The position numbers and the translations under genes are program-made. The notes beneath the pieces are model-generated. The model was not told where the DNA came from. It saw only the letters and a program-made list of their open reading frames with translations, and did no database searches. This document shows positions 35,865 through 42,661 of a DNA stretch of 64,000 nucleotides, piece by piece; the stretch's first letter is position 1; each line of letters opens with the position of its first letter. This stretch comes from Rufibacter hautae (GTDB taxonomy: Bacteria > Bacteroidota > Bacteroidia > Cytophagales > Hymenobacteraceae): the NCBI RefSeq assembly GCF_008271695.1, contig NZ_VKKY01000003.1, positions 682,001 to 746,000 on the forward strand, in the 5' to 3' direction.

Positions 35865-36878
35865 TTACATGGTTGGCACTCCGTTTACGGTAGTGTATTT
35901 CAAAACGAACTTCTTATTTGGGTTAACAATGGAGTACGCGCTCTGCGCCATCAAGGCCGCCTCATGGTAGCCGCACAAGATCAGCTTCAGTTTGCCCGGG
36001 TACGTGTTGATGTCGCCAATGGCGTAGATGCCGGGGATGTTGGTGCTGTAGTCCACGGTGTTCACCACAATAGCAGATTTCTCCAGTTCCAGACCCCAGT
36101 TCTCCAGCGGCCCCAACTTAGGCACCAACCCGAAAAGCGGGATAAAGTAATCGGTCTCTATCTGGTACGGCTCGGCTCCGTCTGGAGCCAGGGTCACGGC
36201 GTGCAGTTGCCCGTTGCCGTGTACCTCGGTCACGTTTGATTTCAGGAGCAGGCGCATGTGGCCTTCCTCGGCCAGACTGGCCACTTTCTCGGCAGATTCC
36301 GGCGCGCCTCTGAACGTGGTTCCGCGGTGCACCAGGGTAAGTTCTTTGGCTACATCGGCCAGGTAAATGGCCCAGTCCAGGGCAGAGTCACCGCCACCGG
36401 CCAGCACCACACGCTTGTCACGGTAATGCTCTGGGTCCAGGATCATGTAGTTCACGCCTTTGCCGCCTTCAAAGTTGGCTAGGTTGTCAATGGCTGGTTT
36501 GCGGGGCTCAAAAGAACCCAATCCGCCGGCAATTACCACCACCTTGCAAAAAATCTCAGTTCCTTCATTGGTCACCAGTCTGAAAGAGCCATCTTCCAGT
36601 TTCTCCAGGTCCTCTACGCGCTCGCCCAGGGTGAAGGTAGGGTGGAAAGGAGCGATCTGCTCCATCTGGTTCTTGATCAGGTCACCGGCCAGGATGGACG
36701 GGAAGCCCGGGATGTCATAGATGGGTTTCTTGGGGTATATCTCAGAAAGCTGGCCGCCCACCTGAGGCAAGGCGTCTACCACGTGGCACTTCATTTTGAG
36801 AAGACCTGCTTCAAACACGGCAAAAAGCCCAACCGGCCCGGCGCCAATAATACAGATATCAGTAGTTACAGTTGACAT
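35865..36878 (-). CDS. Ferredoxin--NADP+ reductase (thioredoxin-reductase-like type)
   Basis: A 337-residue FAD/NAD(P) flavoprotein. GAGPVGLFAVFEAG (about 12-25) binds FAD and GGGDSALDWAIYLAD (about 161-175) binds the nicotinamide nucleotide; YAIGDINTYPGKLKLILCGYHEAALMA is the C-terminal FAD motif. It lacks the CxxC of thioredoxin reductase, which places it with YumC-type ferredoxin reductases. Co-transcribed with the [2Fe-2S] ferredoxin downstream. Two inverted repeats lie upstream of the start. Confidence 0.9.
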   Translation of the reverse strand: MSTVTTDICIIGAGPVGLFAVFEAGLLKMKCHVVDALPQVGGQLSEIYPKKPIYDIPGFPSILAGDLIKNQMEQIAPFHPTFTLGERVEDLEKLEDGSFRLVTNEGTEIFCKVVVIAGGLGSFEPRKPAIDNLANFEGGKGVNYMILDPEHYRDKRVVLAGGGDSALDWAIYLADVAKELTLVHRGTTFRGAPESAEKVASLAEEGHMRLLLKSNVTEVHGNGQLHAVTLAPDGAEPYQIETDYFIPLFGLVPKLGPLENWGLELEKSAIVVNTVDYSTNIPGIYAIGDINTYPGKLKLILCGYHEAALMAQSAYSIVNPNKKFVLKYTTVNGVPTM

Positions 36879-36924
36879 AAATGGTATAGTAATTCACACA
36901 GGCAGTCTGGCATCTGCTTTCCCG

Positions 36925-36967
36925 CCAATATTGGTGGTGCGCAAACGTTACACTTTATGGTTTGCGC
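36925..36967 (-). promoter_or_regulatory. Two inverted repeats in the fnr-fdx upstream region
   Basis: A 10-bp palindrome CCAATATTGG (36925-36934), and GCGCAAAC / GTTTGCGC arms (36939-36946, 36960-36967) separated by 13 bp. They lie 47-90 bp upstream of the start codon, where a regulator could bind. Confidence 0.45.
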
Positions 36968-37072
36968 CCACAAAGTAACATCATTTTCGGGTAAAGTGTT
37001 TCCTCAGAAGCAGAAGTGATTCTTGCCACTCCTAGATTAAATTGTAATTTTAGCCCCACTAACCTGTTTTAC

Positions 37073-37903
37073 ATGCTAAATTTTATCACCTGGGACGTTT
37101 CTCCCGATATTTTTTCCTTAGGGCCGGTGACGGTACGCTGGTATGGTTTGCTTTTCGCGCTGGCTTTTGTGCTCACACAACCCATTGAGAAATACATCTA
37201 CCGCAAAGACGGCCGCACCGATGAAGACGTGGATATCCTGACCATGTACATGATCATTGGCACCGTGATTGGCGCACGCCTGGGGCACTGCCTTTTCTAC
37301 GATCCGGTGCATTACCTGTCTAACCCGCTGGAAATTTTCAAGATCTGGGAAGGCGGCCTGGCCAGCCACGGCGGTACCGTAGGTATTCTGCTGGCCCTGT
37401 ACATGTTCTGCCGCAAATACAAGTTTGATTACCTCTGGGTCTTGGACCGGATTGTGATTGTGGTAGCCGTGGGCGGTGCCTGCATCAGGTTAGGAAACCT
37501 AATGAACTCTGAGATTATCGGCCGGCCGACGGATGTGCCGTGGGCGTTCAAATTTGTGCGTAATAACGAGTTGTTCAACGGGGTACGTGCCTTTGTAGAC
37601 CCGCGCCACCCTACGCAGCTCTACGAGAGCCTTTTCTGCGTGTTTCTGTTTATCCTGCTGTATTTCCTCTGGAAAAGAGGAGCAGGCCAGGTCCGCGGCC
37701 TGTTGTTCGGGCTGTTTGTGACCTTGCTGTTCACGTTTCGGTTCCTGGTGGAGTTCCTGAAAGAAAACCAGGAAGAGTTTGAGAACGCCTTGCCGTTGAA
37801 CATGGGCCAGTGGCTGAGTATTCCGCTTATCCTCATCGGCATTGTGGTGTTGGTGAACGCCGCCCGGCAGCCCAGGCAATCGCAGCCAAGGGTAAACGCC
37901 TAG
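37073..37903 (+). CDS. lgt: Prolipoprotein diacylglyceryl transferase
   Basis: Inner-membrane enzyme that adds diacylglycerol to the lipobox cysteine of prolipoproteins. The 276-residue protein has seven or so membrane spans, VRWYGLLFALAF, the active-site GGLASHGGTVG segment, IRLGNLMNSEIIG (Lgt signature) and RHPTQLYESLFC. The Met at 37073 begins the conserved sequence; the frame is open 19 codons further upstream. Consistent with the several lipoproteins encoded here. Confidence 0.95.
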   Translation: MLNFITWDVSPDIFSLGPVTVRWYGLLFALAFVLTQPIEKYIYRKDGRTDEDVDILTMYMIIGTVIGARLGHCLFYDPVHYLSNPLEIFKIWEGGLASHGGTVGILLALYMFCRKYKFDYLWVLDRIVIVVAVGGACIRLGNLMNSEIIGRPTDVPWAFKFVRNNELFNGVRAFVDPRHPTQLYESLFCVFLFILLYFLWKRGAGQVRGLLFGLFVTLLFTFRFLVEFLKENQEEFENALPLNMGQWLSIPLILIGIVVLVNAARQPRQSQPRVNA

Positions 37904-37904
37904 C

Positions 37905-37940
37905 CTTTTTAAGCTACTTTTCAGAAAACAGCCAGTAAAC
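37905..37940. repeat. Dispersed 36-bp palindrome, copy 19
   Basis: Starts 1 bp after the lgt stop codon; centre TTTTCAGAAAACAG is perfect, outer arms CTTTTTAAGC / GCCAGTAAAC. Confidence 0.6.
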
Positions 37941-37985
37941 GCCCGGGCCTCACAAGTATACTTGTGAGGCCCGGGCGTTTTTTTG
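37938..37985. terminator. Bidirectional terminator lgt / beta-propeller gene
   Basis: Twenty-bp perfect stem AAACGCCCGGGCCTCACAAG with a TATA loop; T run on the plus side, A run on the other. Confidence 0.9.
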
Positions 37986-38016
37986 TTCTATGGATTTCTT
38001 CTCAAGAGTTACGCTT

Positions 38017-38883
38017 TTACAGCAAATACCTGAAGAGGTTGCCTTCCTCATTGGTGATGACCAGGTTCTGGTTGTCTTTGAAAAGCACGGCTTCGGCCTG
38101 CCCGATGGCTGGTAGATCCATGACTCTGGGTGTTTGGGAGAAGAACTGGGTAGAACCTTTGGTTATCGGGTACAGGTACAGTTTGCCATAGGTTAATACG
38201 GCCAGGCGGCGGCCATCGGGGCTGAGGTCAGCGGAGGTTACCAGGCCATGCAGTTCTTTCTTGCTCACTAGACGGGCGGTGTGGGTACCAGCGTCATCGG
38301 GGAGGACGTACAGTTTGGCCGTGCGCTCGGCCCCGCGGTCCTTGGAGATGAGGTACAGTTTGCCGTTCTGCCAGAAGAACGCCTCACAATCAAAGTTGCG
38401 GTTTTCCTTGGCTATCTTCCCTGCCGGCAAATCGTCATAGCTGAACTTGATTTGTTGCGCTTTAAACCCATTTCTTACCGATACTTTGTAGATGCACAGG
38501 TCTTTGCGTTTGTTGCTGTTGTTGCCCATGTCGCCTATGTAAAGGTTGCCCTGGTTGTCTTCGGTCAGGTCTTCCCAGTCGGTGTTGGTGGCGCCTGCAA
38601 TGGTCACTTCCTGCAGCAGTTTGCCTTGCTCATTGATCTTGTAGAGAACGGGCGCATTGCCGGCATCGTTGTGCGTCCAGTAGGTGTTGGGCTTATCGGC
38701 GAGTTCCAGGCCGGAGCTTTCCACCACGGCGCCGGGCAGTTTGGCCAAATGCGTGAGCGTGCTGGTTCCTGCAGCCTTAACAGATGTGTTCTCCGGAGTC
38801 TCGGCAGGATAGTAACTGCTGAAAACAAAGGCGATGGGAAGTGCCAGAACTGGCCACAGATGAAGGTGGGGGAGTCGTTTCAT
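38017..38883 (-). CDS. Exported beta-propeller-like protein of unknown function
   Basis: A 288-residue protein with an N-terminal signal (about 1-22, WPVLALPIAFVFSS) and repeating strand motifs: SSGLELADKPNTYWTHNDAGN, LYKINEQGKLLQEVTI, DWEDLTEDNQGNLYIGDMGNN, DCEAFFWQNGKLYLISKD, ADLSPDGRRLAVLTYGKLYLY, QAEAVLFKDNQNLVITNE. This looks like a four- to six-bladed propeller. The DWEDLT/NxGNLYIGDxGNN pattern recurs in periplasmic proteins without known function. It is convergent with lgt. Confidence 0.65.
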   Translation of the reverse strand: MKRLPHLHLWPVLALPIAFVFSSYYPAETPENTSVKAAGTSTLTHLAKLPGAVVESSGLELADKPNTYWTHNDAGNAPVLYKINEQGKLLQEVTIAGATNTDWEDLTEDNQGNLYIGDMGNNSNKRKDLCIYKVSVRNGFKAQQIKFSYDDLPAGKIAKENRNFDCEAFFWQNGKLYLISKDRGAERTAKLYVLPDDAGTHTARLVSKKELHGLVTSADLSPDGRRLAVLTYGKLYLYPITKGSTQFFSQTPRVMDLPAIGQAEAVLFKDNQNLVITNEEGNLFRYLL

Positions 38884-38988
38884 GTGGTCGGGTTGTAGGG
38901 TAGGTGAATGTGTTTTTCCGGCCGGGCCGGAAATTTGTTTAACGAATCACGAGTCAAGGGGTTTATAAAAATCCGGATTAGGACACCT

Positions 38989-39024
38989 GTTTTCAAACCG
39001 ATTTGACCAGAACGGGCTGAAAAC
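38989..39024. repeat. Dispersed 36-bp palindrome, copy 20
   Basis: GTTTTCAAACCG left, CGGGCTGAAAAC right; adjacent to the msrB terminator. Confidence 0.5.
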
Positions 39025-39025
39025 A

Positions 39026-39060
39026 GAAACTCCGCAGCCGGTGCAGACTGCGGAGTTTCC
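39026..39060 (-). terminator. msrB terminator
   Basis: Stem GAAACTCCGCAG / CTGCGGAGTTTC, 10-nt loop, GTTTTC on the exit side. Confidence 0.8.
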
Positions 39061-39078
39061 AGAAAGGTTTAGGTGCGG

Positions 39079-39657
39079 TTAGTTTACTTGCAGACCGGCG
39101 GAAGGCTCAAAATCCAGCGCGATGGAGTTCATGCAGTAGCGTTTGCCGGTGGGGGCGGGGCCATCGTCAAAAAGGTGCCCCAGGTGCCCGTCGCAGCGGC
39201 CGCAAAGGACCTCAATGCGCTCCATGCCGTAGGTGTGGTCTTCCTCGTAAATAACGGCTTTCTTCCGGATGGTCTCAAAGAAGCTGGGCCAGCCGCAGTC
39301 ACTCGCGAACTTGGCATCTGACTTGAAAAGTTTGTTTCCGCAGGCGGCGCAATAGTAGGTGCCGCGGCCCGTGAAGTTCCAGAGCTTGCCGCTGAAAGCC
39401 ATCTCGGTGCCTTTTCTGCGGGAAACGTGGTACACCTCATTGGGCAGCACCTTTTTCCAATCGGCGTCTGAGACGTGCAGTTTGGTGGTATCGGTGCGGG
39501 AATAGTACGGGTTCTTGGCTTGCTGTGGTGTGCCGGCCTTTTGCTGGGTGGCTACCATGGGCGGAGCTTGGCTTTCCTGGCTTATTTTAGGAGAGGCCCG
39601 CTGACAGCTGAGCAGCGTCATCAGCAAAGCGGAGTATAGCAATACAATGCGGTTCAT
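39079..39657 (-). CDS. msrB: Lipoprotein peptide-methionine (R)-S-oxide reductase
   Basis: Repairs methionine-R-sulfoxide in envelope proteins. The 192-residue protein has a lipoprotein signal with LLSC (Cys18), a linker of about 35 residues, and a complete MsrB domain: zinc cysteines 103, 106, 152 and 155, DCGWPSF with the likely resolving Cys121, and catalytic Cys175 in RYCMNS. The lipid anchor implies action in the periplasm or at the outer membrane, where it needs an exported reductant. No MsrA is fused or adjacent. Confidence 0.92.
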   Translation of the reverse strand: MNRIVLLYSALLMTLLSCQRASPKISQESQAPPMVATQQKAGTPQQAKNPYYSRTDTTKLHVSDADWKKVLPNEVYHVSRRKGTEMAFSGKLWNFTGRGTYYCAACGNKLFKSDAKFASDCGWPSFFETIRKKAVIYEEDHTYGMERIEVLCGRCDGHLGHLFDDGPAPTGKRYCMNSIALDFEPSAGLQVN

Positions 39658-39881
39658 AAGAATGGCTTTTGGAAAAGGTAAACTTGCTGGTAAACGGGGC
39701 CTGATGTATCTGGCGTCTGTACTTACGGCAAACGCCCAAGCGGCGGATTCTCTGTCTTAAGGCAGTTTTCTTCATAACGCACGCCAAGCCAGAAGAATTT
39801 CAATTGCGTGTTTCTGGGCCAAATTCCTTTACAAAGCAGTTTCCCAATAGCGCAATGCATCCGTTCTGAATCCTAGGTCAA

Positions 39882-40433
39882 CTAAGCCGAAGTCGTTTTT
39901 CGGCCGTTTTTCCTGAAGAGGCCTGAAACCAGGAAGTAAAGCAGGCACGGCAGCCCTACCCACACCAGCTCGCTTTTGATCACGGCCAATCCTTTCTCGC
40001 TGAAAAACCGCCCCGCCCCGATGGGTGACACCTGGATAGGACGCCACGGCAGAAAATAGCGCCCATTGTCAAATGGGGAGAAGACGCCCACGCCCAAGCC
40101 GCCGTTGGTCAAAGCATCCAGCAGGATATGGGAAGCCGTGCACAGAAAGAAGAACCCTATCAGTTTGAGTCCTTGGCGGCTGGCCAGCGGCACGCTGCGG
40201 GAGAAAGCAAGGGTTACCAGAATGCCCAGCAGCAGGGCAAATACCAGGGAATGGGAAAACCCCCGGTGACCCAAAAAGTGCTCATATGGAATCCCGAACT
40301 TAAACATCACCACATCTGCATCGGGGAAGATGGTGCAGAAGATGCCTAAAAGGAGAAGTTTGTGCTTGTTTTCTTTCTGGGAACGTTTTCCCAGGGTGAA
40401 AGCCATCAGGGCATGGGCAAAGGCGGAAGCCAT
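39882..40433 (-). CDS. YdjM-type membrane-bound metal-dependent hydrolase family protein
   Basis: A 183-residue integral membrane protein starting MASAFAHALMAF (ATG at 40433; the in-frame TTG 9 bp upstream is less likely). It has the family's conserved His/Asp residues: HALMAF, FCTIFPDADV, HRGFSHSL and SHILLDALTNGG. Called a metal-dependent hydrolase by family annotation; activity is unproven. The last codons, for LFRKNGRKTTSA, lie inside a copy of the dispersed palindrome, so the C-terminal tail is encoded by the repeat. Confidence 0.8.
   Translation of the reverse strand: MASAFAHALMAFTLGKRSQKENKHKLLLLGIFCTIFPDADVVMFKFGIPYEHFLGHRGFSHSLVFALLLGILVTLAFSRSVPLASRQGLKLIGFFFLCTASHILLDALTNGGLGVGVFSPFDNGRYFLPWRPIQVSPIGAGRFFSEKGLAVIKSELVWVGLPCLLYFLVSGLFRKNGRKTTSA
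39895..39929. repeat. Dispersed 36-bp palindrome, copy 21, inside a coding sequence end
   Basis: GTTTTTCGGCCG left, GAGGCCTGAAAC right; overlaps the last codons of the YdjM-type gene. Confidence 0.65.
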
Positions 40434-40457
40434 GTGGGTCAAAAACGGTTAGAAGAA

Positions 40458-40483
40458 AGGCAGCCCATCAAAAACGGGCTGCC
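40458..40483 (-). terminator. Possible terminator of the deaminase operon
   Basis: Stem GGCAGCCC / GGGCTGCC with a 9-nt loop; only a weak T-rich exit (TTTCTT). Confidence 0.5.
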
Positions 40484-40512
40484 CAAAATAATTGCCAATA
40501 TGGTGAAAGGTT

Positions 40513-40548
40513 GTTTTCGGCCAAGATTCCTTAAAAGAGGCTAAAAAC
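40513..40548. repeat. Dispersed 36-bp palindrome, copy 22
   Basis: GTTTTCGGCC left, GAGGCTAAAAAC right; 8 bp downstream of the minus-strand deaminase stop. Confidence 0.62.
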
Positions 40549-40556
40549 GGATAGGT

Positions 40557-40994
40557 TTACACGCCAATGTCTTCGTTCCAGACGGTAGGTTTCTCCTGGA
40601 TGAACCGTTGCATAAGCTCAAAGCATTCCTGGTTGTCTTCTACGGTCACCTCCACGCCGCGGGAGCGCAGCAGTTCCTCTTCGCCCATAAAGCTTTTGTT
40701 CTCGCCCACCACTACTGTAGGGATGCCATACAGCAGAATGGTGCCCGAGCACATGGAACACGGAGACAGCGTGGTGTACATCGTGCACTCGCGGTACACC
40801 GAGGCGGGTTGCCGACCGGCGTTCTCCAGCGCATCCATCTCGCCGTGCAGAATGGCGCTACCGTCCTGCACCCGTTTGTTGTGGCCCCGCCCAATGATCT
40901 TGCCGTTGTGTACCAGCACTGACCCGATGGGAATGCCCCCCTCCACGTATCCTTTTTTCGCCTCGTCTAAGGCAGCCTGCAAAAATTCATTCAT
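40557..40994 (-). CDS. Nucleoside/cytosine deaminase, closest in motifs to yeast-type cytosine deaminase
   Basis: A 145-residue zinc deaminase. Zinc ligands His50, Cys79 and Cys82, proton shuttle Glu52 (LHGEMDALEN, TTLSPCSMCSG). The sequence around them (GRGHNKRVQDGSAILHG, YTTLSPCSMC, YGIPTVVVGEN, RGVEVTV, ending WNEDIGV) closely follows fungal Fcy1 as I recall it, including Asn39 and Asp142 at the substrate-binding positions. TadA, which edits tRNA, has a different C-terminal part. Cytosine to uracil salvage is therefore the best guess. Its ATG overlaps the stop of the DUF4184 gene (ATGA), so the two are translationally coupled. Confidence 0.82.
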   Translation of the reverse strand: MNEFLQAALDEAKKGYVEGGIPIGSVLVHNGKIIGRGHNKRVQDGSAILHGEMDALENAGRQPASVYRECTMYTTLSPCSMCSGTILLYGIPTVVVGENKSFMGEEELLRSRGVEVTVEDNQECFELMQRFIQEKPTVWNEDIGV

Positions 40995-41734
40995 GATTTA
41001 GAAAATAGGTGTTCTCTTATTCTGATCAAGAAAGGCAGAATAATCAAACTTAGCAAACCCGCCGAGAGCGCCGCCACCATAATGTAGTACCGGTTCAGTT
41101 TTCCGCCGGCCATGATCCAGAGCGCCACCACCACGCACACAATCACCCCAGACATAAACCAGAAACCCAGCAGCGGCTTCTTCTCCAAGGGCCGATCTTC
41201 TTTGGGGAGCAGGTAAATAAAGATGAGCATGATAAAGCCCCCGATCACCGACAAAGTCTGCTGCAGGAACGCGTACCAGGATCTGGTGAATGGCTCCGGC
41301 AGCACCTCGCTTAAGAGAAAAGGAAACAGCCGCACGCCCAAGCCGGTGCTGTGGGTAAATGAATCCCAGGCCAGGTGCGAGACAATGCCCACCAGCAATG
41401 ACAGCAGCACCATCAGGTAATGGGTCTTGAAATACGTTTTCCAGTTAAACCGTTTGTACCGGTTAAAGCGCTGCCGCAGAAAATAGGGCAGGTGGTCAAT
41501 GAGGGCGTCGCGCACAATGAGATGGAAGACAAAGCAGAGCAGCAGCCCCATGGGCAGGTTGAAGTAGAAGATGCCCTTCCAGGTGTGGCTGTGCGGGTCA
41601 TGCAAACTCATCCGGATGAACTTCTCAAAGTCAGGGGCCATGCTGCCCACAATAAGCCCCGTTGCGGAGCGCCACCGGTACTTTAACCCAATAAATGGTA
41701 AGACAATGGCCGGATGAGAAAACGTGAAGGGCAT
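40991..41734 (-). CDS. DUF4184 family membrane protein
   Basis: A 247-residue integral membrane protein with about six spans. The DUF4184 start is clear: MPFTFSHPAIVLPF with the conserved His, GLIVGSMAPDFEKFIR, and later VSHLAWDSFTH. The spacing of His and Asp resembles the YdjM-type hydrolases, one of which lies just downstream. Function unknown. First gene of a short operon with the deaminase. Confidence 0.82.
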   Translation of the reverse strand: MPFTFSHPAIVLPFIGLKYRWRSATGLIVGSMAPDFEKFIRMSLHDPHSHTWKGIFYFNLPMGLLLCFVFHLIVRDALIDHLPYFLRQRFNRYKRFNWKTYFKTHYLMVLLSLLVGIVSHLAWDSFTHSTGLGVRLFPFLLSEVLPEPFTRSWYAFLQQTLSVIGGFIMLIFIYLLPKEDRPLEKKPLLGFWFMSGVIVCVVVALWIMAGGKLNRYYIMVAALSAGLLSLIILPFLIRIREHLFSKS

Positions 41735-41828
41735 GCGCGTGAAGCTTAAGTTTTCTTAACGTGCAGGTGGCGCAAATTGATACATTGTAGAAGGAAGCCT
41801 TGATAAAGGTATTAGCTAATAGCCACGT

Positions 41829-42239
41829 CTACTTCATTGATTTTACAAACCTGTCTAACTCTCTGGATTGATAGAACTGCAGGCAACGAAAAACTACCGC
41901 TTTTTTGTTTTCATGATCTGAGTAAGTGCTGGGAACAATGCGCTCAGATGCTTCTAAGGCAATGCTGTCTAAGTGGGAATTTTCCTCGTACAAATCTGCT
42001 ATGTCTATCAATACGCCTCTGCTAATATCTTCAGCCCAAAGTTTATCTGCCGTTTCTTTGCCCAAAGTATAGTGCAGGCACATGCAAAAGGCATAATCTT
42101 TTTTCAATTGAATCTTTTCAGCTTTCAGGGTAGAAGGGTTTCTAGGATCCAAGTTCGTTGATTTACAGGAAAATACAACAAAAACAAGAAATGTAAGCCA
42201 GGCTGACTTACCTATAATTTGGCCTTTGTAGCTCAACAT
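41829..42239 (-). CDS. Putative lipoprotein resembling Tai4-type immunity proteins
   Basis: A 136-residue protein starting at ATG 42239 with a lipoprotein signal (LTFLVFVVFSC, Cys near residue 25) and a small helical domain. The pattern YAFCMCLHYTLGK near residue 50 and RCLQFYQSRELDRFVK at the end matches what I recall of the Tai4 family (immunity to the type VI amidase Tae4): a first-helix Cys and a C-L-x-x-Y-x-S-x-E-L-D motif. No effector or T6SS gene is nearby. The similarity is by eye only; it may be a housekeeping relative. Confidence 0.45.
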   Translation of the reverse strand: MLSYKGQIIGKSAWLTFLVFVVFSCKSTNLDPRNPSTLKAEKIQLKKDYAFCMCLHYTLGKETADKLWAEDISRGVLIDIADLYEENSHLDSIALEASERIVPSTYSDHENKKAVVFRCLQFYQSRELDRFVKSMK

Positions 42240-42312
42240 CAATTTTGGGATCAGGTGGATTTAGGGTAAAAATCAGCTTTTGAAGATGTGTTTATAGGAA
42301 CTCACGACTTCG

Positions 42313-42348
42313 GCTTTCTGCTCATTTTTTCTAAAACAGCTTAAAAAC
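42313..42348. repeat. Dispersed 36-bp palindrome, copy 23
   Basis: Degenerate left end, right end CAGCTTAAAAAC; 16 bp downstream of the yidD stop. Confidence 0.5.
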
Positions 42349-42364
42349 ATGGTTCAAAATGCCC

Positions 42365-42595
42365 TTACGGCACCGGGTCATAGCCGTGCCCGCCCCAGGG
42401 TTGGCACCGGCCAATCCGTTTCAATCCCATCCAGCCGCCTTTGAAGGGACCGTACTTCACAATAGCCTGGTGCGCGTAGGCCGAGCAGGTGGGCGTGAAG
42501 CGGCAACTACCGGGCGTGAGCGGCGAGATCATGTAGCGGTATACCCACACAATGCCCAGAAAGAGGTACCTGAAAAGCCAGTTGATTGCCTGCAT
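42365..42595 (-). CDS. yidD: Membrane protein insertion efficiency factor YidD
   Basis: Small 76-residue protein that helps YidC insert membrane proteins. [27 protein letters not shown] and [17 protein letters not shown] are the standard conserved blocks, including the three cysteines. Not next to rnpA/oxaA here, which is common in Bacteroidota. Divergent from the S46 peptidase gene. Confidence 0.94.
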   Translation of the reverse strand: MQAINWLFRYLFLGIVWVYRYMISPLTPGSCRFTPTCSAYAHQAIVKYGPFKGGWMGLKRIGRCQPWGGHGYDPVP

Positions 42596-42620
42596 ATGCT
42601 GCTAGTTTCGGAAAAAAAAG

Positions 42621-42642
42621 CCACAAATCCTTACCTTTGTGG
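42621..42642 (+). promoter_or_regulatory. S46 peptidase promoter with an inverted repeat over the -7 box
   Basis: -7 element TACCTTTG at 42632-42639; no TTTG at -33. CCACAAA (42621-42627) and TTTGTGG (42636-42642) form an inverted repeat that covers the -7 box and may be an operator. Confidence 0.45.
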
Positions 42643-42661
42643 TTTCTAACTAACAATCGTA

